From NCBI GenBank assembly GCA_031287525.1, contig JAITSU010000104.1, positions 1 through 47,199 of the forward strand: a stretch of DNA of 47,199 nucleotides, given 5' to 3'. Both the position numbers and the translations under genes were made by a program. Below the pieces are notes generated by a model. That model worked only from the letters and a program-made list of their open reading frames with translations. It searched no databases and was not told where the DNA came from. Below are positions 32,799-42,476 of the stretch, piece by piece. Numbering within the stretch: the stretch's first letter is position 1; each line of letters opens with the position of its first letter. Origin of the DNA: Zoogloeaceae bacterium (GTDB lineage Bacteria > Pseudomonadota > Gammaproteobacteria > Burkholderiales > Rhodocyclaceae).

Positions 32799-32825
32799 CT
32801 TTCAACCCAAAAGTCTTTTGTTTCA

Positions 32826-34220
32826 ATGAATTTCTCTACCACAAATCTGGTTTTCGATCCCGAAATCATCCGTCGTTTCGACGTGAACGGTCCGCGTTAC
32901 ACGTCGTATCCAACCGCAGACCGCTTCGTGGAAGCGTTCAACGCCGAAGCCGCGCGGCTGTGGCTGGGGAAGCGAAACATCGGCGGAATCACTCGACCGC
33001 TCTCATTATACTTCCACATCCCCTTTTGCAGCACCATCTGCTACTACTGCGCCTGCAACAAAATCATCACCAAAGATCACGGGCGCAGCGCCAGATACCT
33101 GAAATATCTGGCGCGCGAGGTCGCCCTGCAAAGCAGTTACCTTGATGGCGAACATGAAGCCATCCAGTTGCACTGGGGCGGCGGCACGCCCACTTTTCTC
33201 TCGCACGACGAAATGCGCCAGTTGATGGAAGTCACCCGTCGGCATTTTCATCTGGTCGAAGGCGGCGAATTTTCCATCGAAGTCGACCCGCGCAAGGTCG
33301 ATGACGCCACCGTCGCGCTATTGGGCGAACTCGGTTTCAACCGCATGAGCGTGGGCGTGCAGGATTTTGACGAAAATGTGCAACGCGCCATTAACCGCAT
33401 CCAGAGCGAGGCGGAGACCGCCGCCGTCATCCGCGCCGCGCGACAAAATGGATTCAAATCCATCTCCATCGACCTGATTTACGGCTTGCCCCGCCAGTCG
33501 GTGGCGGGCTTCGAGCAGAGTCTTGACCGCGTGCTGGCAATGGATCCTGACCGGCTTTCCATCTACAACTACGCGCACCTGCCCAGCCTGTTCAAGCCGC
33601 AACGCCGCATCCTCGAAGCCGACATGCCCAGCGCCGACGCCCGTTTGCAAATCCTCGCGCTGGCGATTAAAAAACTCACCGACGCCGGTTATGTTTTCAT
33701 CGGCATGGATCACTTCGCCAAGCCCGACGACGAACTCGCCATCGCCCAAAGTCAGGGACGGCTACACCGCAATTTTCAGGGCTATTCCACCCATGCCGAT
33801 TGCGACATGCTCTCGTTTGGCATCTCGTCCATCAGCAAGGTCGGCCCCACCTATTCGCAAAACGTCAAAACGCTGGATGAATACTATGACCGCCTTGACG
33901 CCCGGATTCTGCCCGTGTTTCGCGGCATCGAACTCAATGCTGACGACATTCTGCGGCGTTCCATCATTCAGGCGTTGATGTGCCACTTCGAGCTTTCCAT
34001 AGAATCCATCGAAAGCGCCCATCTGATTAACTTCAAAACCTGTTTCGCCGCCGAACTGGAAGATTTGCGCTCCCTGCAAAGCGCCGGACTCGTCAAGCTT
34101 GACGACGAATGGATCACCGTACTCCCGCCCGGACGCATGTTGGTACGCGCCATCTCCATGATTTTCGACCGCTACCTGCGTGCTGACCGGCAACGCACGC
34201 GGTATTCAAAAGTCATTTGA
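32826..34220 (+). CDS. hemN: Oxygen-independent coproporphyrinogen III oxidase
   Basis: A radical-SAM enzyme that decarboxylates coproporphyrinogen III to protoporphyrinogen IX without oxygen. The 464-residue product matches HemN: NGPRYTSYPTADRF, PLSLYFHIPFCSTICYYCAC with the Cx3Cx2C cluster motif, LHWGGGTPTFLS, GEFSIEVDPRKVD, ISIDLIYGLPRQS, and GYSTHADCDMLSFGISSISK. The frame stays open upstream into fnr antisense, but the ATG at 32826 gives the normal family N-terminus. An FNR box and -10 element lie directly upstream, indicating anaerobic induction by the divergent regulator. Confidence 0.96.
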   Translation: MNFSTTNLVFDPEIIRRFDVNGPRYTSYPTADRFVEAFNAEAARLWLGKRNIGGITRPLSLYFHIPFCSTICYYCACNKIITKDHGRSARYLKYLAREVALQSSYLDGEHEAIQLHWGGGTPTFLSHDEMRQLMEVTRRHFHLVEGGEFSIEVDPRKVDDATVALLGELGFNRMSVGVQDFDENVQRAINRIQSEAETAAVIRAARQNGFKSISIDLIYGLPRQSVAGFEQSLDRVLAMDPDRLSIYNYAHLPSLFKPQRRILEADMPSADARLQILALAIKKLTDAGYVFIGMDHFAKPDDELAIAQSQGRLHRNFQGYSTHADCDMLSFGISSISKVGPTYSQNVKTLDEYYDRLDARILPVFRGIELNADDILRRSIIQALMCHFELSIESIESAHLINFKTCFAAELEDLRSLQSAGLVKLDDEWITVLPPGRMLVRAISMIFDRYLRADRQRTRYSKVI

Positions 34221-34287
34221 TCACCCCCGCCAAAAAAGTTAAGCACGTAGGCTGGAGTTTGTTGAGTAAGCCGAAGGCGTAACCCAA

Positions 34288-34319
34288 CGGTAGGGCGGGC
34301 TCGAAGAGCACGCCGGGCG
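34288..34319. repeat. Degraded half of the class A palindromic repeat
   Basis: GGTAGGGCGGGCTCGAAGAG followed by CACGCCGGGCG resembles the first hairpin of the 65-bp element with several mismatches. A 45-bp stretch before it ends GCGTAACCCAAC, another possible repeat relic. Confidence 0.5.
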
Positions 34320-34330
34320 TACATCCCAAC

Positions 34331-34395
34331 GGTAGGGCGGTTTCTCCGAAACCGCCGGATACAACGTTCGGCGCGTTCGGAGAACGCGCCCTACC
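34331..34395. repeat. 65-bp bipartite REP/BIME-like element (class A)
   Basis: GGTAGGG end, hairpin GGCGGTTTC-TCC-GAAACCGCC, linker GGATACAACGTTC, hairpin GGCGCGTTC-GGA-GAACGCGCC, CCCTACC end. It lies between convergent hemN and the small membrane-protein gene. The two hairpins are related as inverted variants. Confidence 0.85.
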
Positions 34396-34418
34396 TGTAT
34401 GATTCATCCCAAACTTAA

Positions 34419-34745
34419 TTACATCAACATCTCGCCAAGAATCGGGACAAGGACGAAAAAAACAGCTATGAACGCAACGACAACCACGAGCAGACCATAA
34501 ACTCCTCGTTGCCAACTGGTCAAATTATCCCAAACATTGGAAATATGGGAAAAAGGTAGCCCTGTGAGCGTTTCAATAAGCCCCACGAGCGCAATCGCAC
34601 CAGGAAAACCTATAGCAATAAGCTTGAAAAGGTTTCCTTTGGAGGGATCCCCCAGCCCATTGTTGTAGATGTTAGAGAATATGATGACAAAGAGTACACA
34701 TCCGCCAACCAGCTTGAGCAAGCCTCGCAGACGAATCTTATTCAT
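34419..34745 (-). CDS. Small membrane protein of unknown function
   Basis: A 108-residue protein with three predicted membrane helices: GLLKLVGGCVLFVIIFSNIY, KLIAIGFPGAIALVGLIETL and GVYGLLVVVVAFIAVFFVLV. I recognise no family. Its base composition is AT-richer than guaB. The ATG lies six bases after the guaB stop, so it is probably read from the guaB transcript; no promoter of its own is evident. Confidence 0.7.
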   Translation of the reverse strand: MNKIRLRGLLKLVGGCVLFVIIFSNIYNNGLGDPSKGNLFKLIAIGFPGAIALVGLIETLTGLPFSHISNVWDNLTSWQRGVYGLLVVVVAFIAVFFVLVPILGEMLM

Positions 34746-34751
34746 AACCCT

Positions 34752-36287
<1,536 letters not shown>

Positions 36288-36311
36288 TCACTGACCAGAA
36301 AGGTTTTCGCC

Positions 36312-36791
36312 ATGCGTACCAGTCTCCTGCTTTCCGCCCTGCTTTCCATCGCGCTCATTCCCGTTGCCGGGCAAGCCGAAATTTACAAATGGAAAGATGC
36401 CCAGGGTCGCACGGTCATTTCCGACACGCCGCAACCCGGCGCGGGCAAGAAAGTGGAAACCGTGCCTTCCGCGTCGAGCACCCTCGGCATACCCGACGCG
36501 TCCGCCGCAGCAAAAGGCAATGACGCGCCAACGGCGGCTGACCAGGAACTGGAATTCAAAAAGCGTCAGCAGGAACGGCAGGAAGCGGAAAAGAAGGCGG
36601 CGCTGGACAAAGCCGAAGCCGCAAAGAAGGCGGAAGGCTGCGAGCGCGCCCAACGCAACCTGAGAACCTTGGAATCCGGCGGGCGCGTCACCATCCCCAA
36701 TGAAAAAGGCGAAAACGAATTCATCAACGACCAGCAACGGCAACAGGAAATCACCCGCGCCCGCGAGAACGCAAAAGAGTGGTGCGACTAA
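36312..36791 (+). CDS. DUF4124 domain-containing exported protein
   Basis: A 159-residue protein with a signal peptide (MRTSLLLSALLSIALIPVAG, cleavage after GQA) and the DUF4124 motif AEIYKWKDAQGRTVISDTPQ directly behind it. The rest is a charged coiled coil rich in Lys, Glu and Ala (QQERQEAEKKAALDKAEAAK). Two cysteines (GCERAQRN, EWCD) could form a disulfide. DUF4124 proteins are common in beta- and gammaproteobacteria; the function is unknown. It is divergent from guaB, with AAAGG upstream of the start. Confidence 0.85.
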   Translation: MRTSLLLSALLSIALIPVAGQAEIYKWKDAQGRTVISDTPQPGAGKKVETVPSASSTLGIPDASAAAKGNDAPTAADQELEFKKRQQERQEAEKKAALDKAEAAKKAEGCERAQRNLRTLESGGRVTIPNEKGENEFINDQQRQQEITRARENAKEWCD

Positions 36792-36806
36792 TCGTAAGAC
36801 AAACAA

Positions 36807-36834
36807 AGCGGGCGACCCCAAGAGGTCGCCCGCT
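36807..36834. terminator. Hairpin between convergent DUF4124 and pilE genes
   Basis: An 11-bp perfect stem AGCGGGCGACC / GGTCGCCCGCT with a six-base loop. The T-tract is missing, so it is a weak intrinsic terminator or an mRNA end structure serving both genes. Confidence 0.6.
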
Positions 36835-36878
36835 GTGCATACAAGAAAGAAGAAATCGCGGCGGTAATGATCGCTCGC

Positions 36879-37313
36879 TTATTTCCAGCACTCAGCTACC
36901 GCAGTATTGATGACCCCCTTGGCCCCCTTAGCTCCAGTATTATCGAGCTTCAGGATTCCACAGCTATCCTGCGCCTGCCCCCCCGTGGGGGTTGCCGTGA
37001 TAAGAAATGGATCGGGAGTATATGTGTACGCGAGCGTATAAGAAACTGGCGACCCGCTACCTACCGGACACTGTGGAGGCAATGTCTTAGCATTAATACC
37101 GGAATAGCTGGACGTCGCCGCATAGTGACGCTCCAGCATGGCGGAAGCCATTACCATCACCCCCTCGCACTCGGCGCGTTTGGTTCTACGCATATAGTCC
37201 TGATACGAAGGAAAGGCGACCGCTGACAGTATGGCAACAATCGCTACCGTGATCATCAATTCGATCAAGGTAAAACCTTGTTGCCTGCCCATTTTCCAGT
37301 TCACTTGCTGCAT
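36879..37313 (-). CDS. pilE: Type IV pilus minor pilin PilE
   Basis: A 144-residue pilin-like protein with a prepilin leader ending GRQQG and the processed N-terminus [20 protein letters not shown], including Glu5 needed for assembly. The globular domain contains three cysteines (PPQCPVG, DSCGIL, AECWK). Of two adjacent ATGs, 37313 has the better spacing to AGGAG. It is the last gene of the fimT-pilV-pilW-pilX-pilE operon; pilY1, usually between pilX and pilE, is missing here. Confidence 0.9.
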   Translation of the reverse strand: MQQVNWKMGRQQGFTLIELMITVAIVAILSAVAFPSYQDYMRRTKRAECEGVMVMASAMLERHYAATSSYSGINAKTLPPQCPVGSGSPVSYTLAYTYTPDPFLITATPTGGQAQDSCGILKLDNTGAKGAKGVINTAVAECWK

Positions 37314-37338
37314 CATATTCTCCTTTATCAGCGGTATG

Positions 37339-37872
37339 CTACAAATCACGACAAACGATAGACTGGAGCACCACCTCGGTCTTGGGGTTACGCCCCGTGC
37401 CAAGGCTATTCACCTTGAAGCACCCGTCGCCGAGATCAATCACCGTAACTTGCGGAGCAGTAGTCACCGTAGCAGGTGTCACGGCAGTTACCTCCGTATC
37501 CCAGGGGGCGCCCGACCCCGACTTTGCAAATTTATCATCCGTAAAATTTGAGTCATTAGGATCGTTGTGCGTATCTGGGGCAACATCAAAAGCGGTATCA
37601 TCACCATTCAAGAGCCGGTTTTCCGCCCAACGCAAGGCCATTTCCGCCGAATTAAAGGCGATATTGCGGTCATAGGCATTGCCCGACATGCGTTCCTGCA
37701 AACTGGTGCCCTGTATACCCGCCAAGGCAAGCAGGGTAATGACCATGAGCAGAATCAAGCCCACGATCAGCACCGCGCCTTTTTGTTTACCCTTGCCGCA
37801 GACAAGGCTTTTCTGCGCCATCGCTGCCCGCACAGGAGTTGAATCCATCATGTCAGTGTTCGTCGTTAGCAT
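37339..37872 (-). CDS. pilX: Type IV pilus assembly protein PilX
   Basis: A 177-residue minor pilin-like protein with the PilX N-terminal pattern [20 protein letters not shown], then [20 protein letters not shown] and [13 protein letters not shown]. As in PilX proteins, the conserved Glu5 of pilins is not clearly kept. The C-terminus carries Cys residues ([16 protein letters not shown]). The ATG follows pilW by 18 bp, with AGGTGA upstream. It is part of the tip-initiation complex together with PilV, PilW and PilE. Confidence 0.88.
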   Translation of the reverse strand: MLTTNTDMMDSTPVRAAMAQKSLVCGKGKQKGAVLIVGLILLMVITLLALAGIQGTSLQERMSGNAYDRNIAFNSAEMALRWAENRLLNGDDTAFDVAPDTHNDPNDSNFTDDKFAKSGSGAPWDTEVTAVTPATVTTAPQVTVIDLGDGCFKVNSLGTGRNPKTEVVLQSIVCRDL

Positions 37873-37890
37873 TTTTTCACCTGTCGTTGT

Positions 37891-38871
37891 TCATGGAGTT
37901 GTAGTTGTATCTGTATCTTTATACCGGTACGACTCGTCTGATCCGTAACCATTGGGCACCTTGTTCCGCAGGGTGACTGTGCTGTGAAAGAGCTTGTGCA
38001 GTTTTTTATCGTTAACCGTGCCCACAGCAGGAAAGCTAGTCGGCCAAGTCCTGGGGCTGGCGCTGGTGCTATCACAAAGCGTAAAGGACGGCGCTACATT
38101 CTCAGAAAGGACATCATCCGTCGCGCCTGAAGCCAGAATCAAATCCACCTGCACTGCCGTTACCCGCTTTCTGTCATCATCTGAACCAGGCACTTTCCAT
38201 GTGCCATCAGGATTTAGATCCAGTTGCCCCTCATTACCCGCAGTTTGATCACCCATACCCAGGCACACCTGAAAGTGATCAACATTTTCAAGCAGTTCCT
38301 CTTGAGCGGTATCGCCGCGCGTTACCTTCAGAACACCCGATTTTCCGGCGGTATAGTCCGGGGGTTCAAATGTATATTCCACCTTGCTGACTATGGGCGC
38401 ATGTATCAGCCCGGTACCTTCTGTCAGTCCAATCTGGGTAGAGCCAGCGCAATCACCATTTGCCCACGCATCTCGCGCGTCTTCTGGAGTGCCGTCAGTC
38501 TTAATCCGCGCGGGAACGCTATAAACCGTCAATGTTGTTGAACCATTCCAGTGCACACCGCGCCGCACGTCATCCTCAGTAATACCAGAAGGAATACTAT
38601 CAACAGTAATCGTCTCCACCACCTCATCCCCCTCCGTAAGAGATGTCTTGGTGCAACCGGCATAGGCGGACATGCGAATGTCGTCTTCCAGCAGGTTCAT
38701 GGCAAAACGCCCGTTCTCCTGAATACGCGCCATCTGCGAATTGAAGCGGAAACTGCTGCTGTTGCTCAGGTAAACAGAGAGCATTCCCCCCACAATCAGA
38801 AAGCCGATGACCATCGCGACCATCATTTCCACGAGGGAAAAGCCCTGCCCATATTTTTTTATGCTGTTCAT
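37891..38871 (-). CDS. pilW: Type IV pilus assembly protein PilW
   Basis: A 326-residue minor pilin-like protein: short leader MNSIKKYGQG, then FSLVEMMVAMVIGFLIVGGM with Glu5, followed by LSNSSSFRFNSQMARIQENG and RFAMNLLEDDIRMSAYAGC, the usual PilW pattern. It overlaps pilV by four bases (ATGA), indicating coupled translation. PilW is required for pilus assembly in concert with PilV and PilX. Confidence 0.92.
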   Translation of the reverse strand: MNSIKKYGQGFSLVEMMVAMVIGFLIVGGMLSVYLSNSSSFRFNSQMARIQENGRFAMNLLEDDIRMSAYAGCTKTSLTEGDEVVETITVDSIPSGITEDDVRRGVHWNGSTTLTVYSVPARIKTDGTPEDARDAWANGDCAGSTQIGLTEGTGLIHAPIVSKVEYTFEPPDYTAGKSGVLKVTRGDTAQEELLENVDHFQVCLGMGDQTAGNEGQLDLNPDGTWKVPGSDDDRKRVTAVQVDLILASGATDDVLSENVAPSFTLCDSTSASPRTWPTSFPAVGTVNDKKLHKLFHSTVTLRNKVPNGYGSDESYRYKDTDTTTTP

Positions 38872-39416
38872 AATTGCCCCGTCACCGTTATTTGCTGCAC
38901 ATTATCACCCGAATCCGCCAGCCATTGCTTCGCCCCCGTCGCGTCTTCTACCGAGGCCTGCGCCCACGTTACCTGGACGTGCAAGAACTTCAATGAAGGA
39001 CGCTCAACCGCAGCACCAGTAGGCAGGACAGTCAGGGTGCCTGCTGTCAGCCAGCTCGTGCAACTGGAAGGTTTAGCAGCACTAGTAATACTCGGACTTG
39101 TTTTCCCGCCCGTAGCATTAGCAGCAGTTGTTACGCAAATCTTCCCCGTCCCTCCAGGCAACGCTCCACCCAGAGCCGTCTTCCAGGCATCAACGTCAAA
39201 GTTACCTCTTGGATTGGCGCGCAACTGGTCAAGAACACCATAGGCCGCTTCAGACGCGATGGAACGCAGCATGGCGTTTTGATTGGCTTTCATGGCGACG
39301 ATCTGCAACCCTGCCAAACCCATGAGACCAATCGAAAAAATCAGCAGCGAAATCAAAACCTCCAGCAGCGAAAAACCACTCTGGCGTTGAGATGCGGCAG
39401 AAGAGAAAGTTTTCAT
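38868..39416 (-). CDS. pilV: Type IV pilus modification/minor pilin protein PilV
   Basis: A 182-residue prepilin-like protein with leader ending RQSG and processed N-terminus FSLLEVLISLLIFSIGLMGL, then AGLQIVAMKANQNAMLRSIA, typical of PilV. The C-terminal domain contains a Cys pair (GKICVTTAAN, KPSSCTSW). It lies 35 bp after fimT and overlaps pilW. Confidence 0.9.
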   Translation of the reverse strand: MKTFSSAASQRQSGFSLLEVLISLLIFSIGLMGLAGLQIVAMKANQNAMLRSIASEAAYGVLDQLRANPRGNFDVDAWKTALGGALPGGTGKICVTTAANATGGKTSPSITSAAKPSSCTSWLTAGTLTVLPTGAAVERPSLKFLHVQVTWAQASVEDATGAKQWLADSGDNVQQITVTGQL

Positions 39417-39451
39417 GGCAAGTCCTCAAGTCCTAATTTCGTGAATGTTGT

Positions 39452-39985
39452 TCAAGGGCAGGTGATCTTGGCAAGTTGGGTAGGGTCACCACGGGTATTA
39501 ACTTCGTTCAATACGCGCCCGTTCGTCTTGATTTCAAGCGTCCGCTTCCCCCCCACAAATTTAGCCGGGCAACCATCGACCGTGATCTCAATGGCCGTAG
39601 CCGTATCCACTCCGCCCAAGCGATTAAAGGTAAGCGTGGTCACCGCAGGAGTAGCCGTAGCCGTCACCGAGGGTATCGGTTCATGTTCGCGTATGGTTGT
39701 TATGGTTGCTCCTGTTTCCTCAATCTTCCAACCATTCGCCCATGAAACCACCCCCCCCACTGACGCCGCTGTCAGAGTAACGTCCGTGCCTCGTGTAGCG
39801 GCCTCGGTACGCGCGAGACTTATCGCCGCCACCAGTTCGGAGGCAGCGGCGCTGACGCGATTTTTCATGATCATATCCCGAAAACTGGGTACGGCAATCG
39901 TCGTCAGAATCGCCATGATCGCAATTGTCACCATCAGTTCAATGATGGTGAAACCACGGAAAGCGCGAGCGCAGGAATGTTTCAT
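39452..39985 (-). CDS. fimT: Pseudopilin of the GspH/FimT family
   Basis: A 177-residue prepilin-like protein with leader ending AFRG and the helix FTIIELMVTIAIMAILTTIA, then VPSFRDMIMKNRVSAAASEL and ISLARTEAATRGTDVTL, the GspH/FimT signature. It is the first gene of the minor pilin operon, with AGGAG upstream of the ATG and a possible CATAAT -10 element about 30 bp further upstream. FimT proteins have been linked to DNA uptake in some gammaproteobacteria; no such role can be read here. Confidence 0.9.
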   Translation of the reverse strand: MKHSCARAFRGFTIIELMVTIAIMAILTTIAVPSFRDMIMKNRVSAAASELVAAISLARTEAATRGTDVTLTAASVGGVVSWANGWKIEETGATITTIREHEPIPSVTATATPAVTTLTFNRLGGVDTATAIEITVDGCPAKFVGGKRTLEIKTNGRVLNEVNTRGDPTQLAKITCP

Positions 39986-40129
39986 TATTAAACTCCTCTA
40001 TTGCACAGATTATGGGCAATTGTACGGCGAAAAGTAACTTTCATCCGATAACCGGTCAATTTGTAGCGACCAATGGTTGATTCAGGCAGAACGGTGGCAT
40101 GGTCGCCCACGAGACATCAGGGCGGCATC

Positions 40130-40163
40130 GGGCAGTTCGCCGTCGCGTGATGGCGAACTGCCC
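40130..40163. repeat. Inverted repeat upstream of slyD
   Basis: Twelve-base arms GGGCAGTTCGCC and GGCGAACTGCCC are separated by ten bases. It resembles the GGGCG-type palindromes elsewhere in the window but lacks their TAGGG ends. Confidence 0.7.
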
Positions 40164-40253
40164 CTTGTATGGGACGCATTATTTTCGAGCCATCCTGCTA
40201 GAATTCCGACTTTCGCAATAGTACCGCTTTTACCTTCGACAAGGAATCATCTC

Positions 40254-40757
40254 ATGCGCGCTCAAGTCACTAAAAATACCGTTGTCACCCTGAAATACAA
40301 CGTCACCAACCCGGAGGGCGAGGTGGTCGACGCGGGGCGCGAGGCGCTCGTGTATCTGCATGGCGGTTACGACGATATTTTTCCAAAAATCGAGGAAGCC
40401 TTGCACGAGAAGCGCGTGGGGGAAACGGTGGTCGTCAAGTTGCAGCCCGATGAGGCGTTTGGCGAATATGACGCGAGTCTGGTGCAGGTCGAGCCGCGCA
40501 AGCAGTTTCCGAAGGAACTCGAAGTCGGGATGCAGTTTGAAGGCGGGCCGGAAAATTCGGAAGATGAGGATGATTTTGTGATTTACCGCGTCACCGAAAT
40601 TGCTGATGGCAAGGTGGTGCTGGATGGCAATCACCCTCTGGCGGGTACGGCGTTGGTTTTTACCTGCACCATCACCGCCACGCGCCCCGCGAGCGCCGAA
40701 GAAATCGCGCATGGACATGTGCATGGCGAGGAGGATGAAGAGGCGACGCGGCATTGA
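40254..40757 (+). CDS. slyD: FKBP-type peptidyl-prolyl isomerase SlyD
   Basis: A 167-residue cytoplasmic folding catalyst and chaperone that also delivers nickel in some bacteria. The FKBP half-domains flank an insert-in-flap chaperone domain: VVTLKYNVTNPEGEVVDAG, EALVYLHGGYDDIFPKIEEA, VVVKLQPDEAFGEYD, then VVLDGNHPLAGTALVFTCTI. The C-terminal tail has few metal-binding residues (HGHVHGEEDEEATRH) compared with the His/Cys-rich E. coli tail. AAGGAA precedes the ATG at 40254. It stands alone and is followed by palindromic repeats. Confidence 0.93.
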   Translation: MRAQVTKNTVVTLKYNVTNPEGEVVDAGREALVYLHGGYDDIFPKIEEALHEKRVGETVVVKLQPDEAFGEYDASLVQVEPRKQFPKELEVGMQFEGGPENSEDEDDFVIYRVTEIADGKVVLDGNHPLAGTALVFTCTITATRPASAEEIAHGHVHGEEDEEATRH

Positions 40758-40764
40758 GGAGCAG

Positions 40765-40791
40765 GGTAGGGCGCGTTCTCCGAACGCGCCG
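40765..40791. repeat. Half-element of the class A palindromic repeat
   Basis: GGTAGGG followed by the hairpin GCGCGTTC-TCC-GAACGCGC and GGATG; the second hairpin is missing. A full element follows 16 bp later. Confidence 0.8.
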
Positions 40792-40807
40792 GATGTATTC
40801 CGGTTCA

Positions 40808-40872
40808 GGTAGGGCGCGTTCTCCGAGCGCGCCGAATGTTACATCCGGCGGTTTCGGAGAAACCGCCCTACC
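40808..40872. repeat. 65-bp bipartite REP/BIME-like element (class A)
   Basis: GGTAGGG end, hairpin GGCGCGTTC-TCC-GAGCGCGCC, linker GAATGTTACATCC, hairpin GGCGGTTTC-GGA-GAAACCGCC and CCCTACC end, between slyD and tolC. Confidence 0.85.
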
Positions 40873-40933
40873 CAAACCTACCATAGCGTCAATGCCATCA
40901 GGTCAAGCATATGGCAGTGTCGGGTTAAAAGTG

Positions 40934-40956
40934 GCGTTACATCTGTAACGCTTTTT
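40934..40956 (+). terminator. Palindrome with T-tract between slyD and tolC
   Basis: GCGTTACA-TC-TGTAACGC is an 18-bp palindrome followed by TTTTT. It may be the slyD terminator. The GTTACA/TGTAAC dyad also resembles regulator operators, so it might instead control the downstream export operon. Confidence 0.5.
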
Positions 40957-41018
40957 AACACTTTCCACCCGTCATCCTGTTTTGAAGTCACTATACTGAC
41001 CGCTTCTTTTTCATTTTA

Positions 41019-42476
41019 ATGACATCCGTGTTCATCAACCGTCGTTTCGCGTTGCTGTTATTGTGCCTGGTATGGGTAGCCCCGTTACATGCCGCGTCTG
41101 ACCCTTTTAATGTGGAAGCGGGGGTTGTCGCGCCTTGTCCGCAGCCAGCGGCGGCGGTTGTTCCGGATTCGCCGTTGGAACTGGCGGAGGTGATTGACCT
41201 GGCGCTTTGCCATAATCCGCAGACTCGCGCGGCGTGGGCGAGCGCCAAGGTGGACGCCAGTCTGGTCGGGGTCGCCAGGGCGGCTTATTTGCCGGAGATT
41301 GATGCCAGTCTCTCCGGCAGTCGGCGGTATAGCCACAGCGATGACGAACGGGACTGGTCACGGTCACGGACGGGGAATCTCACGCTGTCTTATTTATTGT
41401 TCGATTTCGGCGGGCGGGCGGCGCGGCTGGAAAACAGTCGGCAGTTGTTGAACGCTGCCATTGCCCATCAGGATGTCACCCGTCAGGCGGTGTTTCTGGA
41501 AGCCGTGCAAGCGTTTTATCAGGCGCACGCGACGGCCGCCGCCGTGGATGCGGCGTTGGCGGCGGAAACAGCGGCAGAGCAGAGTTTCAAGGCGGCGGAG
41601 GCGCGTTATCGGGCGGGGGTCGCTACGCCCGCCGACCGGCTGCAAGCGCAGACGGCTTATTCGCAATCCAGTCTGAATCGCATCCGCATTCAGGGCAGTT
41701 TCAAGAACGCGCAGGGAACGCTCGCCAATGTCATCGGGCTGGACGCGCAACGTCCGGTGGCGCTCGCGCCGCTGGCCGCGCCGTTGGTGGCGACCAGTAA
41801 CGCCATACCGCAACAATTCGAGGCGAATCTGGAACAGGCGATTGACGCCGCCAAACGGCGCCGCCCCGACCTCGCGGCGGCGCTGGCGCGTTACAAGGCG
41901 GCAGAGGCGGCGATTGATTCGGCGCGTTCTGAAGGTCTGCCGCGCCTCAATTTCTCGGCAGGGCCGGCTTACACGGCGACGCATCTGGGTGACGACCGCA
42001 CCCGCAACCGGAGTGGCAGTTTGAATCTCACCCTCAACATTCCCCTGTTCAGCGGCTTTGCCAACACTTACCAGATTCGCGCCGCGCAAGCGCGACTGGA
42101 AGAAAGCGACGCTGCCCGCGAAAAACTCGCCTTGCAGGTGAGTCTGGAGGTGTGGCAGACGTGGCAGGATTTGCGGACTGCCAGCCAGAGCCTCGCAACG
42201 GCGGCGAATTTGCTGGCGAGCGCCGGGGCTTCCGCCCGCGTTACGCTGGGGCGCTATCAATCCGGCGTGGGCAACATTCTGGATGTGCTGAACGCCCAAA
42301 GCGCCCTTGCCGACGCGCACATGCAGCAGATTCAAGCCGCCTACGACTGGCATATCGCCCGCGCTCTGCTGGCGCGCGCTCTGGGTGTGCTGGACAAGGA
42401 TTTGCTCGACGAAAATTTTGCTTTTGCTCCCGCGACCCACACGCCTGCCGCTCTGCCCTCACGGAACACGCCATGA
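41019..42476 (+). CDS. tolC: TolC-family outer membrane efflux channel
   Basis: A 485-residue outer-membrane channel protein that connects with MacA-type adaptors. It has a signal peptide (FALLLLCLVWVAPLHA) and two repeats of the OEP fold, with hallmark segments SPLELAEVIDLALCHNPQTR, LPEIDASLSGSRR, LTLSYLLFDFGGRAARLENS, and in the second half NLTLNIPLFSGFANTYQIRA and YQSGVGNILDVLNAQSALAD. It overlaps macA by four bases (ATGA). TATACT at about 40989 may be the -10 box of the operon. The gene symbol denotes the family; close orthology is not shown. Confidence 0.9.
   Translation: MTSVFINRRFALLLLCLVWVAPLHAASDPFNVEAGVVAPCPQPAAAVVPDSPLELAEVIDLALCHNPQTRAAWASAKVDASLVGVARAAYLPEIDASLSGSRRYSHSDDERDWSRSRTGNLTLSYLLFDFGGRAARLENSRQLLNAAIAHQDVTRQAVFLEAVQAFYQAHATAAAVDAALAAETAAEQSFKAAEARYRAGVATPADRLQAQTAYSQSSLNRIRIQGSFKNAQGTLANVIGLDAQRPVALAPLAAPLVATSNAIPQQFEANLEQAIDAAKRRRPDLAAALARYKAAEAAIDSARSEGLPRLNFSAGPAYTATHLGDDRTRNRSGSLNLTLNIPLFSGFANTYQIRAAQARLEESDAAREKLALQVSLEVWQTWQDLRTASQSLATAANLLASAGASARVTLGRYQSGVGNILDVLNAQSALADAHMQQIQAAYDWHIARALLARALGVLDKDLLDENFAFAPATHTPAALPSRNTP

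Noticed and set aside
32166-32825. Possible 220-residue N-terminal extension of HemN
   Set aside because: The frame is open by chance through fnr antisense; HemN homology begins at 32826 and the FNR box and -10 lie inside the extension.
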